DNA of 64,000 bases. Origin: Pararhizobium sp. YC-54. Its GTDB lineage: Bacteria > Pseudomonadota > Alphaproteobacteria > Rhizobiales > Rhizobiaceae. Below the pieces are notes generated by a model that was not told the DNA's origin, did no database searches, and saw only the letters and a program-made list of their open reading frames with translations. Positions 43,932-52,313 of this stretch are shown piece by piece (position 1 is the first letter of the stretch; each line of letters starts with the position of its first letter). Location: positions 124,001-188,000 of the forward strand of contig NZ_JAOYTH010000007.1 of the NCBI RefSeq assembly GCF_025847205.1, read 5' to 3'. Both the position numbers and the translations under genes were made by a program.

Positions 43932-44789
43932 TCAGTTTTGCACGCCCCATTTCTGGATGGTGGCGCGTTCGATGGTTTTGAAAATGAGGTTTTCGATGAC
44001 CAGTCCGATGACGATGACCATCAGCAAGCCGGCAAAAACCGCGGGGATGTCGAGGACGTTGCGGTTCTCGAAGATGTACCAACCAAGCCCGCCCTGCCCG
44101 GATGAGACGCCAAACACGAGTTCGGCGGCGATCAGGGTGCGCCAGGCAAAGGCCCAGCCGATTTTCAGGCCCGTCAGGATCGTCGGGAAGGCCGCCGGCA
44201 CCAGGATCTTGAAGACATAGCGCAGGCCACGCAGTTCATAATTGCGCCCGACCATCCGGATCGTCTGCGAGACGCCGCGAAACCCGGAATGCGTGTTGAG
44301 CGCGACGGCCCACATCACCGAATGCACGAGCACGAAGACCAGGCTGCCGATGCCGAGACCGAACCAGATCAGGGCAAGAGGAAGCAGCGCGATGGCCGGA
44401 AGCGGATTGAAGGTCGCTGTCAGCGTTTCGAGCAGGTCGGTTCCAAGACGAGTATTGATCGCGACGATCGTCAAGGCAGACGCCAGAAACACGCCCAAGC
44501 CATATCCGAGCATGAGAATCTTGAGGGATGCCAATGTCCGATCGAACAGGACACCGTTGAGGATGGACGCCCAGAGCGAGACGAGCGTATCCGTCAATGT
44601 GGGAAACAGCAGCGGATTTCCCAATGCCCGCGCATAGATTTCCCAGATGGCGGCAAGGACCAGGAGGATGAACGTCTTGCGCACCGCGCCGTGCGACCAG
44701 AAAAGTTCAAGCCCGCTCAAACGCACCTGAAGGTCGACCTTGCCAGTCGTGTCAGGCATTTCCGGGCGCATGATGATGGTCGGCTGCAT
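43932..44789 (-). CDS. ABC permease, SsuC/TauC type
   Basis: A 285-residue permease. Start MQPTIIMRPEMPD lies one base after the ATPase stop. The coupling loop is RNYELRGLRYVFKILVPAAFPTILTG, and SSGQGGLGWYIFENRNVLD is a family block. Six predicted helices. Confidence 0.87.
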   Translation of the reverse strand: MQPTIIMRPEMPDTTGKVDLQVRLSGLELFWSHGAVRKTFILLVLAAIWEIYARALGNPLLFPTLTDTLVSLWASILNGVLFDRTLASLKILMLGYGLGVFLASALTIVAINTRLGTDLLETLTATFNPLPAIALLPLALIWFGLGIGSLVFVLVHSVMWAVALNTHSGFRGVSQTIRMVGRNYELRGLRYVFKILVPAAFPTILTGLKIGWAFAWRTLIAAELVFGVSSGQGGLGWYIFENRNVLDIPAVFAGLLMVIVIGLVIENLIFKTIERATIQKWGVQN

Positions 44790-44790
44790 G

Positions 44791-45597
44791 TCAGTGTCCT
44801 TCCCCGGCGAAAAGCAATTCGTGTATTTCGGCTTCCAGCTTCGCTGCCGATCCGTCCGATACATTGATCTTGTCCACGTCGCAGACTTCCGCCTTCACAC
44901 GGCCGGGATGCGGCGACAACAGCAGGATGCGGTTGCCGATCTTGATCGCCTCGCTGATAGAATGGGTAACGAAGAGAACCGTGAACTTCGTCTCCTCCCA
45001 TAGCCGCAAAAGCTCGTCCTGGCAGGTACGCCTCGTCAGCGCATCGAGCGCTGCGAACGGCTCGTCCATCAGCAGAACGTCGGGCTCCATCGCCATGCCG
45101 CGCGCAATTGCAACGCGCTGCTTCATGCCACCGGAGAGCGTATGGGGATAGCTGTCGGCGACCCGGCTGAGGCCGACCTTCTCGATATAGTGGCGCGCCT
45201 TCTGCTCCGCTTCGCGGCTCGGCAGCTTCGCCGCGTTCAGGAGCGGGAACATCACGTTGCCGAGGACCGTCTTCCAAGGAAGCAGTTGATCGAACTCCTG
45301 GAAGACCATCATCCGGTCGGCCCCGGGTTGGGTTACCTTCCGACCGTTGATCGTGATCTCACCTTCGTCAGGCTGCAGATAGCCGCCCACGGCCTTGAGC
45401 AGGGTCGACTTCCCGCAGCCGGAAGGCCCGAGCAGGATGAACCGATCGCTGCGGTTGATGTTGAAGGTCACGCCCTTCGTCGCCGTGATCATCATCTGCT
45501 GCGTCTTGTAGCGCAAAGTGACATTGTTGACCTCGACGAGAGGCTGTACCGCTGCCATCTCATCGAAACGGCTTAAGGGTTTGCTGATGGCATTCAT
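44791..45597 (-). CDS. ABC ATPase, SsuB/TauB type
   Basis: A 268-residue ATPase. Walker A GPSGCGKSTLLKAV, Q-loop VFQEFDQLLPWKTVLGN, signature LSGGMKQRVAIARGM, Walker B VLLMDEPFAALD, switch FVTHSISEAI. It couples to the permease downstream. Confidence 0.9.
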   Translation of the reverse strand: MNAISKPLSRFDEMAAVQPLVEVNNVTLRYKTQQMMITATKGVTFNINRSDRFILLGPSGCGKSTLLKAVGGYLQPDEGEITINGRKVTQPGADRMMVFQEFDQLLPWKTVLGNVMFPLLNAAKLPSREAEQKARHYIEKVGLSRVADSYPHTLSGGMKQRVAIARGMAMEPDVLLMDEPFAALDALTRRTCQDELLRLWEETKFTVLFVTHSISEAIKIGNRILLLSPHPGRVKAEVCDVDKINVSDGSAAKLEAEIHELLFAGEGH

Positions 45598-45710
45598 GTC
45601 GGAGGCCTCCTCCCGTCCTCACTGATCGTCTTCGAGACCGTTGCGGCCTTGCTTGCGACTTCACACTGGCCGGCGGCTCCGGGCGACACTGCGCCAGGAG
45701 CCGTAACCGT

Positions 45711-46937
45711 TCAGTTGTTGGTTACGACCTCCGTCGCCAGATGGTTCCTCCGGATCAGGTTTGCATCATATTCCACACCGATCCCGGGCCGGTTCGGAAC
45801 GGTGAGCGTACCGTCCTTGGCGATCGAGTTGACGTTGTCGCTGTAGCCGCAGACATAGATTTCCGGTGACGGATCGTCCATGGCGGGCGACACGTTGGCG
45901 CATTCATACATGGTGGTGCTTTGCATGGCGGCGACAAGATGGCGATGGACAGGGCTCGGGCCATGCATTTCGACGGTGACACCGAGGGATTCGGCGAAGC
46001 GGATCGTCTTGAGGCAGCCTGTTACGCCGAGATCGTAGTGGGCATCGGCGCGCAGGATATCGGTGCCACCGGCAAGCAGGAAGTCGGCCTTCGCCTCTGG
46101 CCCCGTCACATGCTCCGTCTGCAGGATCGGAATGTTGAGCGCTTCACGCAACGCCTTGTGCTGGTGAATACCGATACCAAGGGGGCGCATCGGATCCTCG
46201 AACCAGCGGAAACCGGCATCCTCACACGCCTTGCCGACGAAAATCGCGTCGCTGAGCGAATCGAAAACGCAGGCAGGATCGAGCATCAGCTCCGTCCGTT
46301 CCCCGAGCTTCTCGCGCATGTAGCGGACGTTCTCGGCTTCCTCCCATTTGTCGCCTTCGTGCCAGCTGTGCATCTTGAAGCCCTTCCAGCCCTTTTCCTT
46401 GAGGCCAAGGAAGAAGTCGACGACCGCCTCCTTGTTGGGAAGGTTGTCGAGGCGGTCGCCGTTATGGCAGGAGGCATAGGCCGGGATCGTTTCGCGGAAA
46501 CCACCCAGCAGCTGCGAAAGACTGGCATTGTAGGCCTTGCCGGCGAGATCCCATAGGGCGTTGTCGATGAAGCTCAGGCCGTAGGAATTGCCGGGTCGTC
46601 CCGCGCGACGCGCCGTGCGCCAGATGAGCTCTCGCTCGTGCCAGCGGTTACCGACGGCAACCTTGGCGGCAATGACTGTCTGGTCGACAGTGCCCGTCGT
46701 GGCGAAGTTGCCGTACTCCCCGACCAGTCCGTCCGACGTGAAGATCCGGATCATCAGGACGGGCCGCGTGTAGACGGCGCCCGGCGTATAGACCATCGAG
46801 CCGCCGATGACGTTCGACTTGTAGTTCCGTGCAAAATTCTTCACGTCCACACTGAACGTGGTGATCTCGATCTTGTCGATCGTTCCGGTGGCCAATGATG
46901 CCTTGGCGACATCGCTTTCCTTGACATGGCTGGTCAT
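45711..46937 (-). CDS. enolase-superfamily (mandelate racemase-like) acid-sugar dehydratase
   Basis: A 408-residue enzyme of the mandelate racemase/muconate lactonising subgroup. An N-terminal capping domain (residues 1-130) is followed by a barrel: catalytic Lys with His in GWKGFKMHSWHEG, Mg ligands MLDPACVFD, WFEDPMRP and LQTEHVT, then RADAHYDLG and the catalytic His in VEMHGPSPVHRH. Members with this KxH-type pattern dehydrate aldonates or aldarates to 2-keto-3-deoxy acids. The product would be the substrate of the DapA-family enzyme in the next operon. First gene of the importer operon; a LysR box lies 86 bases upstream. Confidence 0.85.
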   Translation of the reverse strand: MTSHVKESDVAKASLATGTIDKIEITTFSVDVKNFARNYKSNVIGGSMVYTPGAVYTRPVLMIRIFTSDGLVGEYGNFATTGTVDQTVIAAKVAVGNRWHERELIWRTARRAGRPGNSYGLSFIDNALWDLAGKAYNASLSQLLGGFRETIPAYASCHNGDRLDNLPNKEAVVDFFLGLKEKGWKGFKMHSWHEGDKWEEAENVRYMREKLGERTELMLDPACVFDSLSDAIFVGKACEDAGFRWFEDPMRPLGIGIHQHKALREALNIPILQTEHVTGPEAKADFLLAGGTDILRADAHYDLGVTGCLKTIRFAESLGVTVEMHGPSPVHRHLVAAMQSTTMYECANVSPAMDDPSPEIYVCGYSDNVNSIAKDGTLTVPNRPGIGVEYDANLIRRNHLATEVVTNN

Positions 46938-47022
46938 GCTCGCTCCCTAGAAATGCTGCTGCACTACGAGCGATCATTCCATCCTGATCGATGCGCGTCC
47001 AATTGCATTCGAGGATTGATCG

Positions 47023-47037
47023 ATACCAATCTTGTAT
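47023..47037. promoter_or_regulatory. LysR-type box upstream of the enolase-family gene
   Basis: ATAC-N7-GTAT within GATACCAATCTTGTATC, flanked on the left by TTGATC exactly as in the box at 42820-42834. It lies between the LysR stop and the enolase-family gene, in that gene's promoter. Confidence 0.65.
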
Positions 47038-47082
47038 CGAACTTTTGATCGACGCGAGGCTGACGACGCTGGTAGCCGGCGC

Positions 47083-47979
47083 CTAGAACTCGATATTCGC
47101 GGCGTCGACTATGATTTTCCGCGCCATTTCGACGATCGGGCTGTCATTTCCCCGTCGCCATGCCAGGAACACCTCGACACGCGCCTCTTCCGGCAGATCG
47201 ATGGGGCGAAAGACGATGTTGGGCAGACGGATGACCTGGGAGGATTGCGGCACGAGGGCGCAGCCGACGCCCGCACTCACGAGAGCGAGAATGGTGTGGG
47301 TCTGGCCGAGATATTGCACGAATTTTGGCCGCACCTTTGCATAGGTAAAAAGCGGCGCCAGGATCTCGTAGGTGTACCACCCGTCCGCAGGTGAATACAT
47401 GACGAAAGGATGGCCATCGAGATCCTCGATGGTGATCGTCTCCTTCCCCTCGAGAGGGTGACCGGCGTGGAGCGCAACGACAAAGCGCTCGCGCTGGATG
47501 CATTGCAACTCAAGCCGCTCCTTTTCGCGCGGCAGCCGAACCACGCCCAGCTCGGTGCGTCCGGCCGTCAGCGCCTCGATCTGCTCGATCGTCAGCATCT
47601 CATGCAGGAGTAGATTGATGCCTGGTGCCTTGCTGCCCACCGCCTTGATGACGCGCGGCATGATGTCGAACGCCGCGACGGGTATGAAGCCGAACGAAAT
47701 GCTTCCGTGCTGGCCGGCTTCGGCCTGACGAGCAGTCAACGATGCCGCCTCGGCGCGCTTTAGCAGATCCTGCGCCTCGACGAAGAACGACCGACCCGCC
47801 GCCGTCAGCCTAACCGAACGGCTCGTTCTCTCGAACAGCCTGACATTCAGATCGTCTTCCAGTAGTTGAATCTGCCGGCTGAGCGGCGGCTGCGTCATAT
47901 GGAGATGCTCAGCCGCCCGACGGAAGTTCAGCTCGCGTGCGACGGCGACGAAGCACCGAAGTTGGCTGAGTTCGAACAC
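47083..47979 (-). CDS. LysR-family transcriptional regulator
   Basis: A 298-residue regulator starting at a GTG (MFELSQLRCFVAVARELNF) with GGGAGG upstream; longer in-frame sequence would be unusual for the family. Helix-turn-helix: FRRAAEHLHMTQPPLSRQIQ and LEDDLNVRLFERTSRSV. Effector domain begins HGSISFGFIPVAAF, with SPADGWYTYEILAPLF in the binding region, CbnR/BenM-like. Both downstream operons carry an ATAC-N7-GTAT box in front, so it probably activates both. Confidence 0.88.
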   Translation of the reverse strand: MFELSQLRCFVAVARELNFRRAAEHLHMTQPPLSRQIQLLEDDLNVRLFERTSRSVRLTAAGRSFFVEAQDLLKRAEAASLTARQAEAGQHGSISFGFIPVAAFDIMPRVIKAVGSKAPGINLLLHEMLTIEQIEALTAGRTELGVVRLPREKERLELQCIQRERFVVALHAGHPLEGKETITIEDLDGHPFVMYSPADGWYTYEILAPLFTYAKVRPKFVQYLGQTHTILALVSAGVGCALVPQSSQVIRLPNIVFRPIDLPEEARVEVFLAWRRGNDSPIVEMARKIIVDAANIEF

Positions 47980-47999
47980 ATGCTCCTCCCAAGACCCTA

Positions 48000-48978
48000 C
48001 ACTGACGTCTAGTGCATGGCATCCGGCACGCAACTGGTCAACATGAGGTGGACGGCCACAAGCTTCACGATTGGCGTGCCAGCCAGTGTCCGAATTGCCA
48101 GACAACGTCACCGGCAGAATGGATGATATGGGGACCAGGAGTCTCGCCTATCTAGGCTTCCTTCGACAATCTGAAACTATGTTTAGTCCTAAACTGCCTT
48201 CGGCCGTTTTCAATAACCAGCTCAATGCGACAATCCCCGATGTAGCTCGACTATTCTCACGCGCTCCAGCTCACCCCGATTGTCCGCCCGTCATGCACCA
48301 GCGCGTTTCAGATTTCCTTCGCCGGCGGCTACGTCGGACCCAAGCAGTTTCTTGAGTTTGGTTTCCGGCACGGCCAGCTCGGCCGGGTCGGGATGGATAC
48401 GGGCGGCGATCAGCATTTCGGCAAGCTGGATGTCGCGGGCAGCCACATTGCCCGGCCCGATGCCGCCGGCCGTCCGTATCAAGGTGGAAGAGGATGAAGG
48501 CCCCTCAACCGCGTCCTTGGGTGCGCTGTTAGTGGCGGATCCATCCCCGCACTCACCCCTGTGCTTTCAAAGCGTGAAGACACTTCAGATGCCGACGGCA
48601 TTGTAGTCGAGCTCGACGAATCGGCCGTTCTCTCGGGCGAATTGACGCGCTGCGAACATGAACGCAACGCCACTCACCCCATCGAGAACAGTCGGGAAGA
48701 GAAGGTCGCCAAGATTGCAGGTGCGGGCCGCGGATTGCCTCGGCAATGTCGCTGCATGCGTGTTGGCGTAGAGCTGCGATGCGAATCCAGCACTTGGAGA
48801 ATTCGGCCCGCCGACGATCTTGGTTCAGGCTGATGAGCTTCCGGAACGGAATATAGGGTAACTGGTGAGCACGACGTAGGGCCAGTTCTCAAGGTCAGCG
48901 ACACTGTCCGGGTTCGCAGCAGCACCTTGCCGGCCTGATTTTCTCGCTTTATCTTCCCACCTATGGAGGGCGAAACCC
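48000..48978. other. non-coding or decayed region
   Basis: About 980 bases without a confident gene. On the reverse strand 48291-48482 reads IRTAGGIGPGNVAARDIQLA and continues to KKLLGSDVAAGEGNLKRAGA, which has protein-like composition but no start signal and no family I recognise; it may be a fragment. The rest shows nothing clear. Confidence 0.35.
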
Positions 48979-49230
48979 ATGCATATACAGGGGCCATCAC
49001 CGAACGGCCACCCAAAGGACCGCTTCACGCAATGTGAAGAGGCCTTGGAGACTGCGTTTCAAATGCTTCTATGGAAGGCGCTGAAGGCGGGCTGGGATGA
49101 GGGTGAGACCTGCGCAGCGATTGCGTCCTTGGCGGACCATCATATCCTATCTCGACTTTCTACGAATGAAGTCCTCCGCCGCATCGACAGCGCAGATCCG
49201 AACCGACTGTCTCCGCGGCGGAGTACTTGA
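48979..49230 (+). CDS. 83-residue conserved-looking small protein
   Basis: Starts MHIQGPSPNGHPKDRFTQCE and continues with a helical core (EALETAFQMLLWKALKAGWD, EGETCAAIASLADHHILSRL). Soluble, no signal peptide; GGAGGGCGAAACCC lies before the ATG. I do not recognise a named family. Its stop codon overlaps the next ATG (TGATG), so it is the head of a chain of very small genes that run to about 50.0 kb. Confidence 0.6.
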   Translation: MHIQGPSPNGHPKDRFTQCEEALETAFQMLLWKALKAGWDEGETCAAIASLADHHILSRLSTNEVLRRIDSADPNRLSPRRST

Positions 49231-49334
49231 TGCCCTACCGTTTGCACCCTTACCTGGTACTGCTTCTGCTTCTGGCGTTCGTCCTCATTGTCCTGGGGCC
49301 GCCATTGGCGCGATATTTCTTCTTTTCAATTTGA
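49230..49334 (+). CDS. 34-residue membrane micropeptide
   Basis: MPYRLHPYLVLLLLLAFVLI followed by VLGPPLARYFFFSI, a single hydrophobic helix with a short basic end. The ATG overlaps the previous stop as TGATG, a strong sign of translational coupling and of being a real gene. No family recognised. Confidence 0.55.
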   Translation: MPYRLHPYLVLLLLLAFVLIVLGPPLARYFFFSI

Positions 49335-49343
49335 GTTGGTTCC

Positions 49344-49454
49344 ATGCGGCAGTTTCACCCAGATGATGAGCGGGCAAGAGCTTGTCGGGCTATATCGCTG
49401 GACCAACAAGTACCTCCAAAATACCGGGACGCCACAACATTCGCTCCGGGGTAG
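49344..49454 (+). CDS. possible 36-residue peptide
   Basis: MRQFHPDDERARACRAISLD then QQVPPKYRDATTFAPG, a charged soluble peptide ten bases after the preceding micropeptide. GTTGGTTCC before the ATG is a poor ribosome site. It is in line with the other small genes but weakly supported. Confidence 0.3.
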   Translation: MRQFHPDDERARACRAISLDQQVPPKYRDATTFAPG

Positions 49455-49504
49455 ACGTCCTCGTTCTTGCGGACGGATGACGACTCAACTGGAAGGTGCG
49501 AACG

Positions 49505-49606
49505 ATGATGAAGGCTGTCTCTCGCGCGGTGGCGATAGCACAGATCGCATGGTTATGCGTGATAGGCTACGTGACGCTGTCGGTGCTTGGCTTGGTTGGA
49601 AATTGA
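49505..49606 (+). CDS. 33-residue membrane micropeptide
   Basis: MMKAVSRAVAIAQIAWLCVI then GYVTLSVLGLVGN. One membrane helix with a positively charged N-terminus (inside). AAGGTG lies 7 bases upstream. Second single-helix peptide of the chain. No family recognised. Confidence 0.5.
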   Translation: MMKAVSRAVAIAQIAWLCVIGYVTLSVLGLVGN

Positions 49607-49619
49607 TACGCAGGTCGAA

Positions 49620-49913
49620 ATGGCGCCCCTGTCAGAATTAGTTGGAGATTTAATTCGTGCGGCCAATAGGGTCGAAAACCTGTCTGAAGCGGACCGGGTC
49701 AGATTACTCGGTCGCGCCTATGTCACCATCCTTCGGGCTCGCGAGCAAATTGGCGACGAGGCCGAGAGGTATCGGCAGTCCAGCATCAACCTTATAAGCG
49801 CGACGGGACTTGTGAGAAGGCTATCGGAGCAGGACGTCAAGGCGCTCCTTTTGGATGCTGCCAAAATGATCAGGACCATCAAGATTGTGTTGGACGCGAA
49901 GCACGCGGAATGA
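49620..49913 (+). CDS. 97-residue helical protein of unknown function
   Basis: Starts MAPLSELVGDLIRAANRVEN; mostly amphipathic helices (LSEADRVRLLGRAYVTILRA, REQIGDEAERYRQ, VRRLSEQDVKALLLDAAKMI). AGGT lies just before the ATG. It is 13 bases after the second membrane micropeptide and its stop overlaps the next ATG by ATGA. No family recognised; the helix content would fit a small regulatory or antitoxin-like protein, but nothing shows this directly. Confidence 0.6.
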   Translation: MAPLSELVGDLIRAANRVENLSEADRVRLLGRAYVTILRAREQIGDEAERYRQSSINLISATGLVRRLSEQDVKALLLDAAKMIRTIKIVLDAKHAE

Positions 49914-50002
49914 GCAATGACGGCGTGGCGGGCTTCCTGAAACAGAGAGCTTCCGGTGATGCAATGGAGCGAATAATTGCAGCGTTGGGGCAGATCGATT
50001 GA
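49910..50002 (+). CDS. 30-residue peptide coupled to the preceding gene
   Basis: MSNDGVAGFLKQRASGDAME followed by RIIAALGQID. The start overlaps the previous stop (ATGA). Short, soluble, one predicted helix. The overlap is the only support. Confidence 0.45.
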   Translation: MSNDGVAGFLKQRASGDAMERIIAALGQID

Positions 50003-50097
50003 AATCGAACCCGCGAGCGCCGTGTACTGGTAGCTTACTAAGACGCAGGCCGGGAGTTGCGGAGCGGTAAAGCACATCCCGCCGAGCGGCTTCCGTC

Positions 50098-50304
50098 ATG
50101 GATAATACGCAGACCTCTGAAGTCTCACCTGGACTGGGGCACCAACTCGCGCGGTTTCTCGTCTTCGATCGAGCCGTCGTCCTGCTTTACCGGCGTCGTG
50201 GCGACACAAGTCGAGCGATGATCTTCCATGGAGACGCCATCTATATGATCTCGCGTTTTTTCCCGCATGCAGGCTGCGAGCTAGGATTTTGGGAGCCGAG
50301 GTGA
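50098..50304 (+). CDS. possible 68-residue protein
   Basis: MDNTQTSEVSPGLGHQLARF, then hydrophobic-basic FDRAVVLLYRRRG and a Cys/Trp-containing tail. Weak ribosome site. It may be the last of the small-gene chain or a chance frame. Confidence 0.3.
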   Translation: MDNTQTSEVSPGLGHQLARFLVFDRAVVLLYRRRGDTSRAMIFHGDAIYMISRFFPHAGCELGFWEPR

Positions 50305-50372
50305 CAGACCGCCACCCAAAAACTCGTCTCGCTTAGCACAGAGACGGCCGGCGATCGACGGCCTGCGTGATA

Positions 50373-51041
50373 TCAATCGAGCTTCAACCGCTTGCGCAGA
50401 TCGGCATTTTCGGCACGAAGCTTTTCTGCCAGCAGCCTGCGCAGCCTTTGGTTCTCCTCTTCCAGTTGCAAGAGATCCGCCAACTCATCGCTCGGCGCAG
50501 TCGGTACCGCAGGCGCCGTTTCCACTCCCCTTGGAGCGCGTCTCACAGGTGCCCGCTTTGCGGTGGCAACATTTTCGATCGACTTTGCTTTGCGTCCCCG
50601 CTTCTGTTTTTCAGCTATAACGTTTGGGGTGACTGCCGGTTCTGCCCCAGTACCAATCGATGCGGCATCAGAGGCCGCCCTTTTCACGCGAGGTTTACGC
50701 TGTTTCTGCGGTGCTACAGGCGTTTCCACAACGGCCAGCGCATCCGTGGTGGTTATCGTATCGAACTCGTCAGCCATCATCGCCTCCTGTGTCATTGCTG
50801 CAGTTGTGTGCTGCCGGATCGGCGGTGTCAACAAGGAGGTTTCTGGCTCAGCTTTCAATACAAACAGTTCGTCAGCAGATTTGTTATCGAACTGTTCTGC
50901 TGGTCGAAACGGCGTCACTTCCTGTACATCGCGCGCCACGGACTTGAGATCCATGTCGCCCCAAATTGAGTTTGATTTTTGAACTGGCTTACGCCGACCG
51001 AATTTATACTCGACGGCAAAACTGCGTTGGACTTTTTTCAA
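50373..51041 (-). CDS. SyrB-like regulator
   Basis: A 222-residue protein with the features of rhizobial SyrB/SyrB2: N-terminal KKVQRSFAVEYKFGRRKPVQ and SIWGDMDLKSVARDV, a low-complexity Ala/Pro/Lys middle (RKPRVKRAASDAAS, KRAPVRRAPRG), and a C-terminal leucine-zipper-like coiled coil (DELADLLQLEEENQRLRRLL to the end). In Sinorhizobium SyrB represses syrM-dependent symbiotic genes. No DNA-binding fold is obvious. It faces the small-gene chain tail to tail. Confidence 0.8.
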   Translation of the reverse strand: MKKVQRSFAVEYKFGRRKPVQKSNSIWGDMDLKSVARDVQEVTPFRPAEQFDNKSADELFVLKAEPETSLLTPPIRQHTTAAMTQEAMMADEFDTITTTDALAVVETPVAPQKQRKPRVKRAASDAASIGTGAEPAVTPNVIAEKQKRGRKAKSIENVATAKRAPVRRAPRGVETAPAVPTAPSDELADLLQLEEENQRLRRLLAEKLRAENADLRKRLKLD

Positions 51042-51084
51042 TTTTGAAGGTCCTGCGTATCAGTGGAAATGTTCGCCAACATTT

Positions 51085-51312
51085 TTAAGTTGCCGAAAGC
51101 CCGGAAATAACCAAAACTAACATTTCAGTCCAGCCCATCGATACGTTGCCTGGAAAAGATCCCGAGGTCCTGGATTTCGTCTCGGCTGCCTCGATATCTT
51201 CCAGCGCCAGCTCTAACTGCTCGATGGCGCGGTTGTGCGCTCCGTTCGCGGCCCCACTTGGTCGAGTGCCATCAGTCCACTCGAATCGCATTTCATCGTC
51301 AGGTCCTCGCGC
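51085..51312 (-). CDS. possible 75-residue protein
   Basis: MARGPDDEMRFEWTDGTRPS then a helical segment NRAIEQLELALEDIEAAETK. It overlaps the end of the TetR fragment, and has no clear ribosome site. Kept at low confidence because its helix composition is protein-like. Confidence 0.25.
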   Translation of the reverse strand, partial: ARGPDDEMRFEWTDGTRPSGAANGAHNRAIEQLELALEDIEAAETKSRTSGSFPGNVSMGWTEMLVLVISGLSAT

Positions 51313-51748
51313 CATCAACGCGACAGGTGACACGGCGCGCCAGCCAGCGCATGCCGGTGGAAATCGCCATCGTCACGTCCTGACAGGCGTTTTGGCTGGG
51401 CCATTGCGACGGATCGCCGAAAAGCAGGCCATCCAGCAAAACGATCGGACGCACCTCCGGATCGAGCGGCATTTCGATATATGCCGATCCTTCTGCAAGC
51501 AGACCTTCCCAGTCGTTCTCCTGCGCCCGCTGTGCCATCTCGCCGTCGACCTGAGCGACCACCGCCGCGAGCAGCCCATTCTTGTCACCAACATAGTGGT
51601 AAAGCGCTCCGCGCGTAAGCCCGACATCCGCCGTCAGCTCATCCATCGAGGCAGCGGTGAATCCTTTTACGGGAAATACCCGGCGTGCAGCCGCGACCAG
51701 CTTGGCGCGGTTTTCTCCCCTAGTTTCGATGCGTCGGCGGGGTGTCAA
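51299..51748 (-). CDS. TetR-family regulator, C-terminally truncated
   Basis: A 149-residue protein, shorter than the usual 190-210. N-terminal helix-turn-helix is intact (AKLVAAARRVFPVKGFTAAS, MDELTADVGLTRGALYHYVG). The ligand domain runs to SQNACQDVTMAISTGMRWLA and then ends in an atypical tail. Start codon TTG with AAAGGG before it; no better ATG exists. Twin dyad operators lie directly upstream. It may still bind DNA, but ligand binding is doubtful. Confidence 0.7.
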   Translation of the reverse strand: MTPRRRIETRGENRAKLVAAARRVFPVKGFTAASMDELTADVGLTRGALYHYVGDKNGLLAAVVAQVDGEMAQRAQENDWEGLLAEGSAYIEMPLDPEVRPIVLLDGLLFGDPSQWPSQNACQDVTMAISTGMRWLARRVTCRVDGART

Positions 51749-51764
51749 TGGGGTACCCTTTCAC

Positions 51765-51777
51765 ATACGGGCCGTAT
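51765..51777. promoter_or_regulatory. TetR operator, first dyad
   Basis: ATACGG-G-CCGTAT, a perfect dyad 16 bases upstream of the TetR start. Together with the dyad at 51788 it forms a tandem operator in the divergent promoter. Confidence 0.65.
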
Positions 51778-51787
51778 TCGAGTTGAC

Positions 51788-51800
51788 ATACGGATCGTAT
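51788..51800. promoter_or_regulatory. TetR operator, second dyad
   Basis: ATACG-GAT-CGTAT, same half-sites as the first dyad, centre-to-centre 23 bases away. It overlaps a TTGACA that could be the -35 element of a rightward promoter. Confidence 0.65.
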
Positions 51801-51889
51801 ATGAAACCCCGATACAGTTTAAAAGGCCTCACCCGTGCCCGAGTCAAAACCGGCAGTCGGCTCAAACTTCTCCTGGAAAGGTTCAACCC

Positions 51890-52137
51890 ATGACCAAACG
51901 CAACGCTGGCGGCGGGGGGCTGCACCTTCGAGGACATCGTCGACGTGACGACATTCCACACCGATCCTGAAAAGCAGTTCGAAACGATCACGGAAGTGAA
52001 GCGCGGGATTTTCTCCGAGGCACCCTTACCCGAACTGGACTGCGATAGGTGTGAATTGGCTGGCCGGCTTCGACTTCGAGATCAAAGTTATCGCCCGTAT
52101 TCCGGACAAAGCAAGCATGAAGCTGTCCTCCTGATCG
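51890..52137 (+). pseudogene. RidA/YjgF-family remnant
   Basis: Starting from MTKRNAGGG, the C-terminal two thirds of a RidA-type protein can be read over frame changes: TFEDIVDVTTFHTDPEKQFE, TITEVKRGIFSEAP, then GVNWLAGFDFEIKVIARIPD and a stop near 52137. The central part of the N-terminal half is deleted, with frameshifts near 51925 and 52035. Divergent from the TetR gene across the operators, so probably the former target of that regulator. Confidence 0.65.
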
Positions 52138-52313
52138 TCGGGGTTTTCGGGTTGCTGCTTGACAGCTATCGCTCGATCAGTCGTGCCCTACGGGTCCGCG
52201 TGTTGCGCAGTCGTGGCACGGGAGGACATTGCTGGTTAGCGCGCCCCAAGATTACTTCTGCCTGCGTTGCACACGGCCATTGCGCTTGCTACCGAGCAGA
52301 TGCTGGCGGGCCT

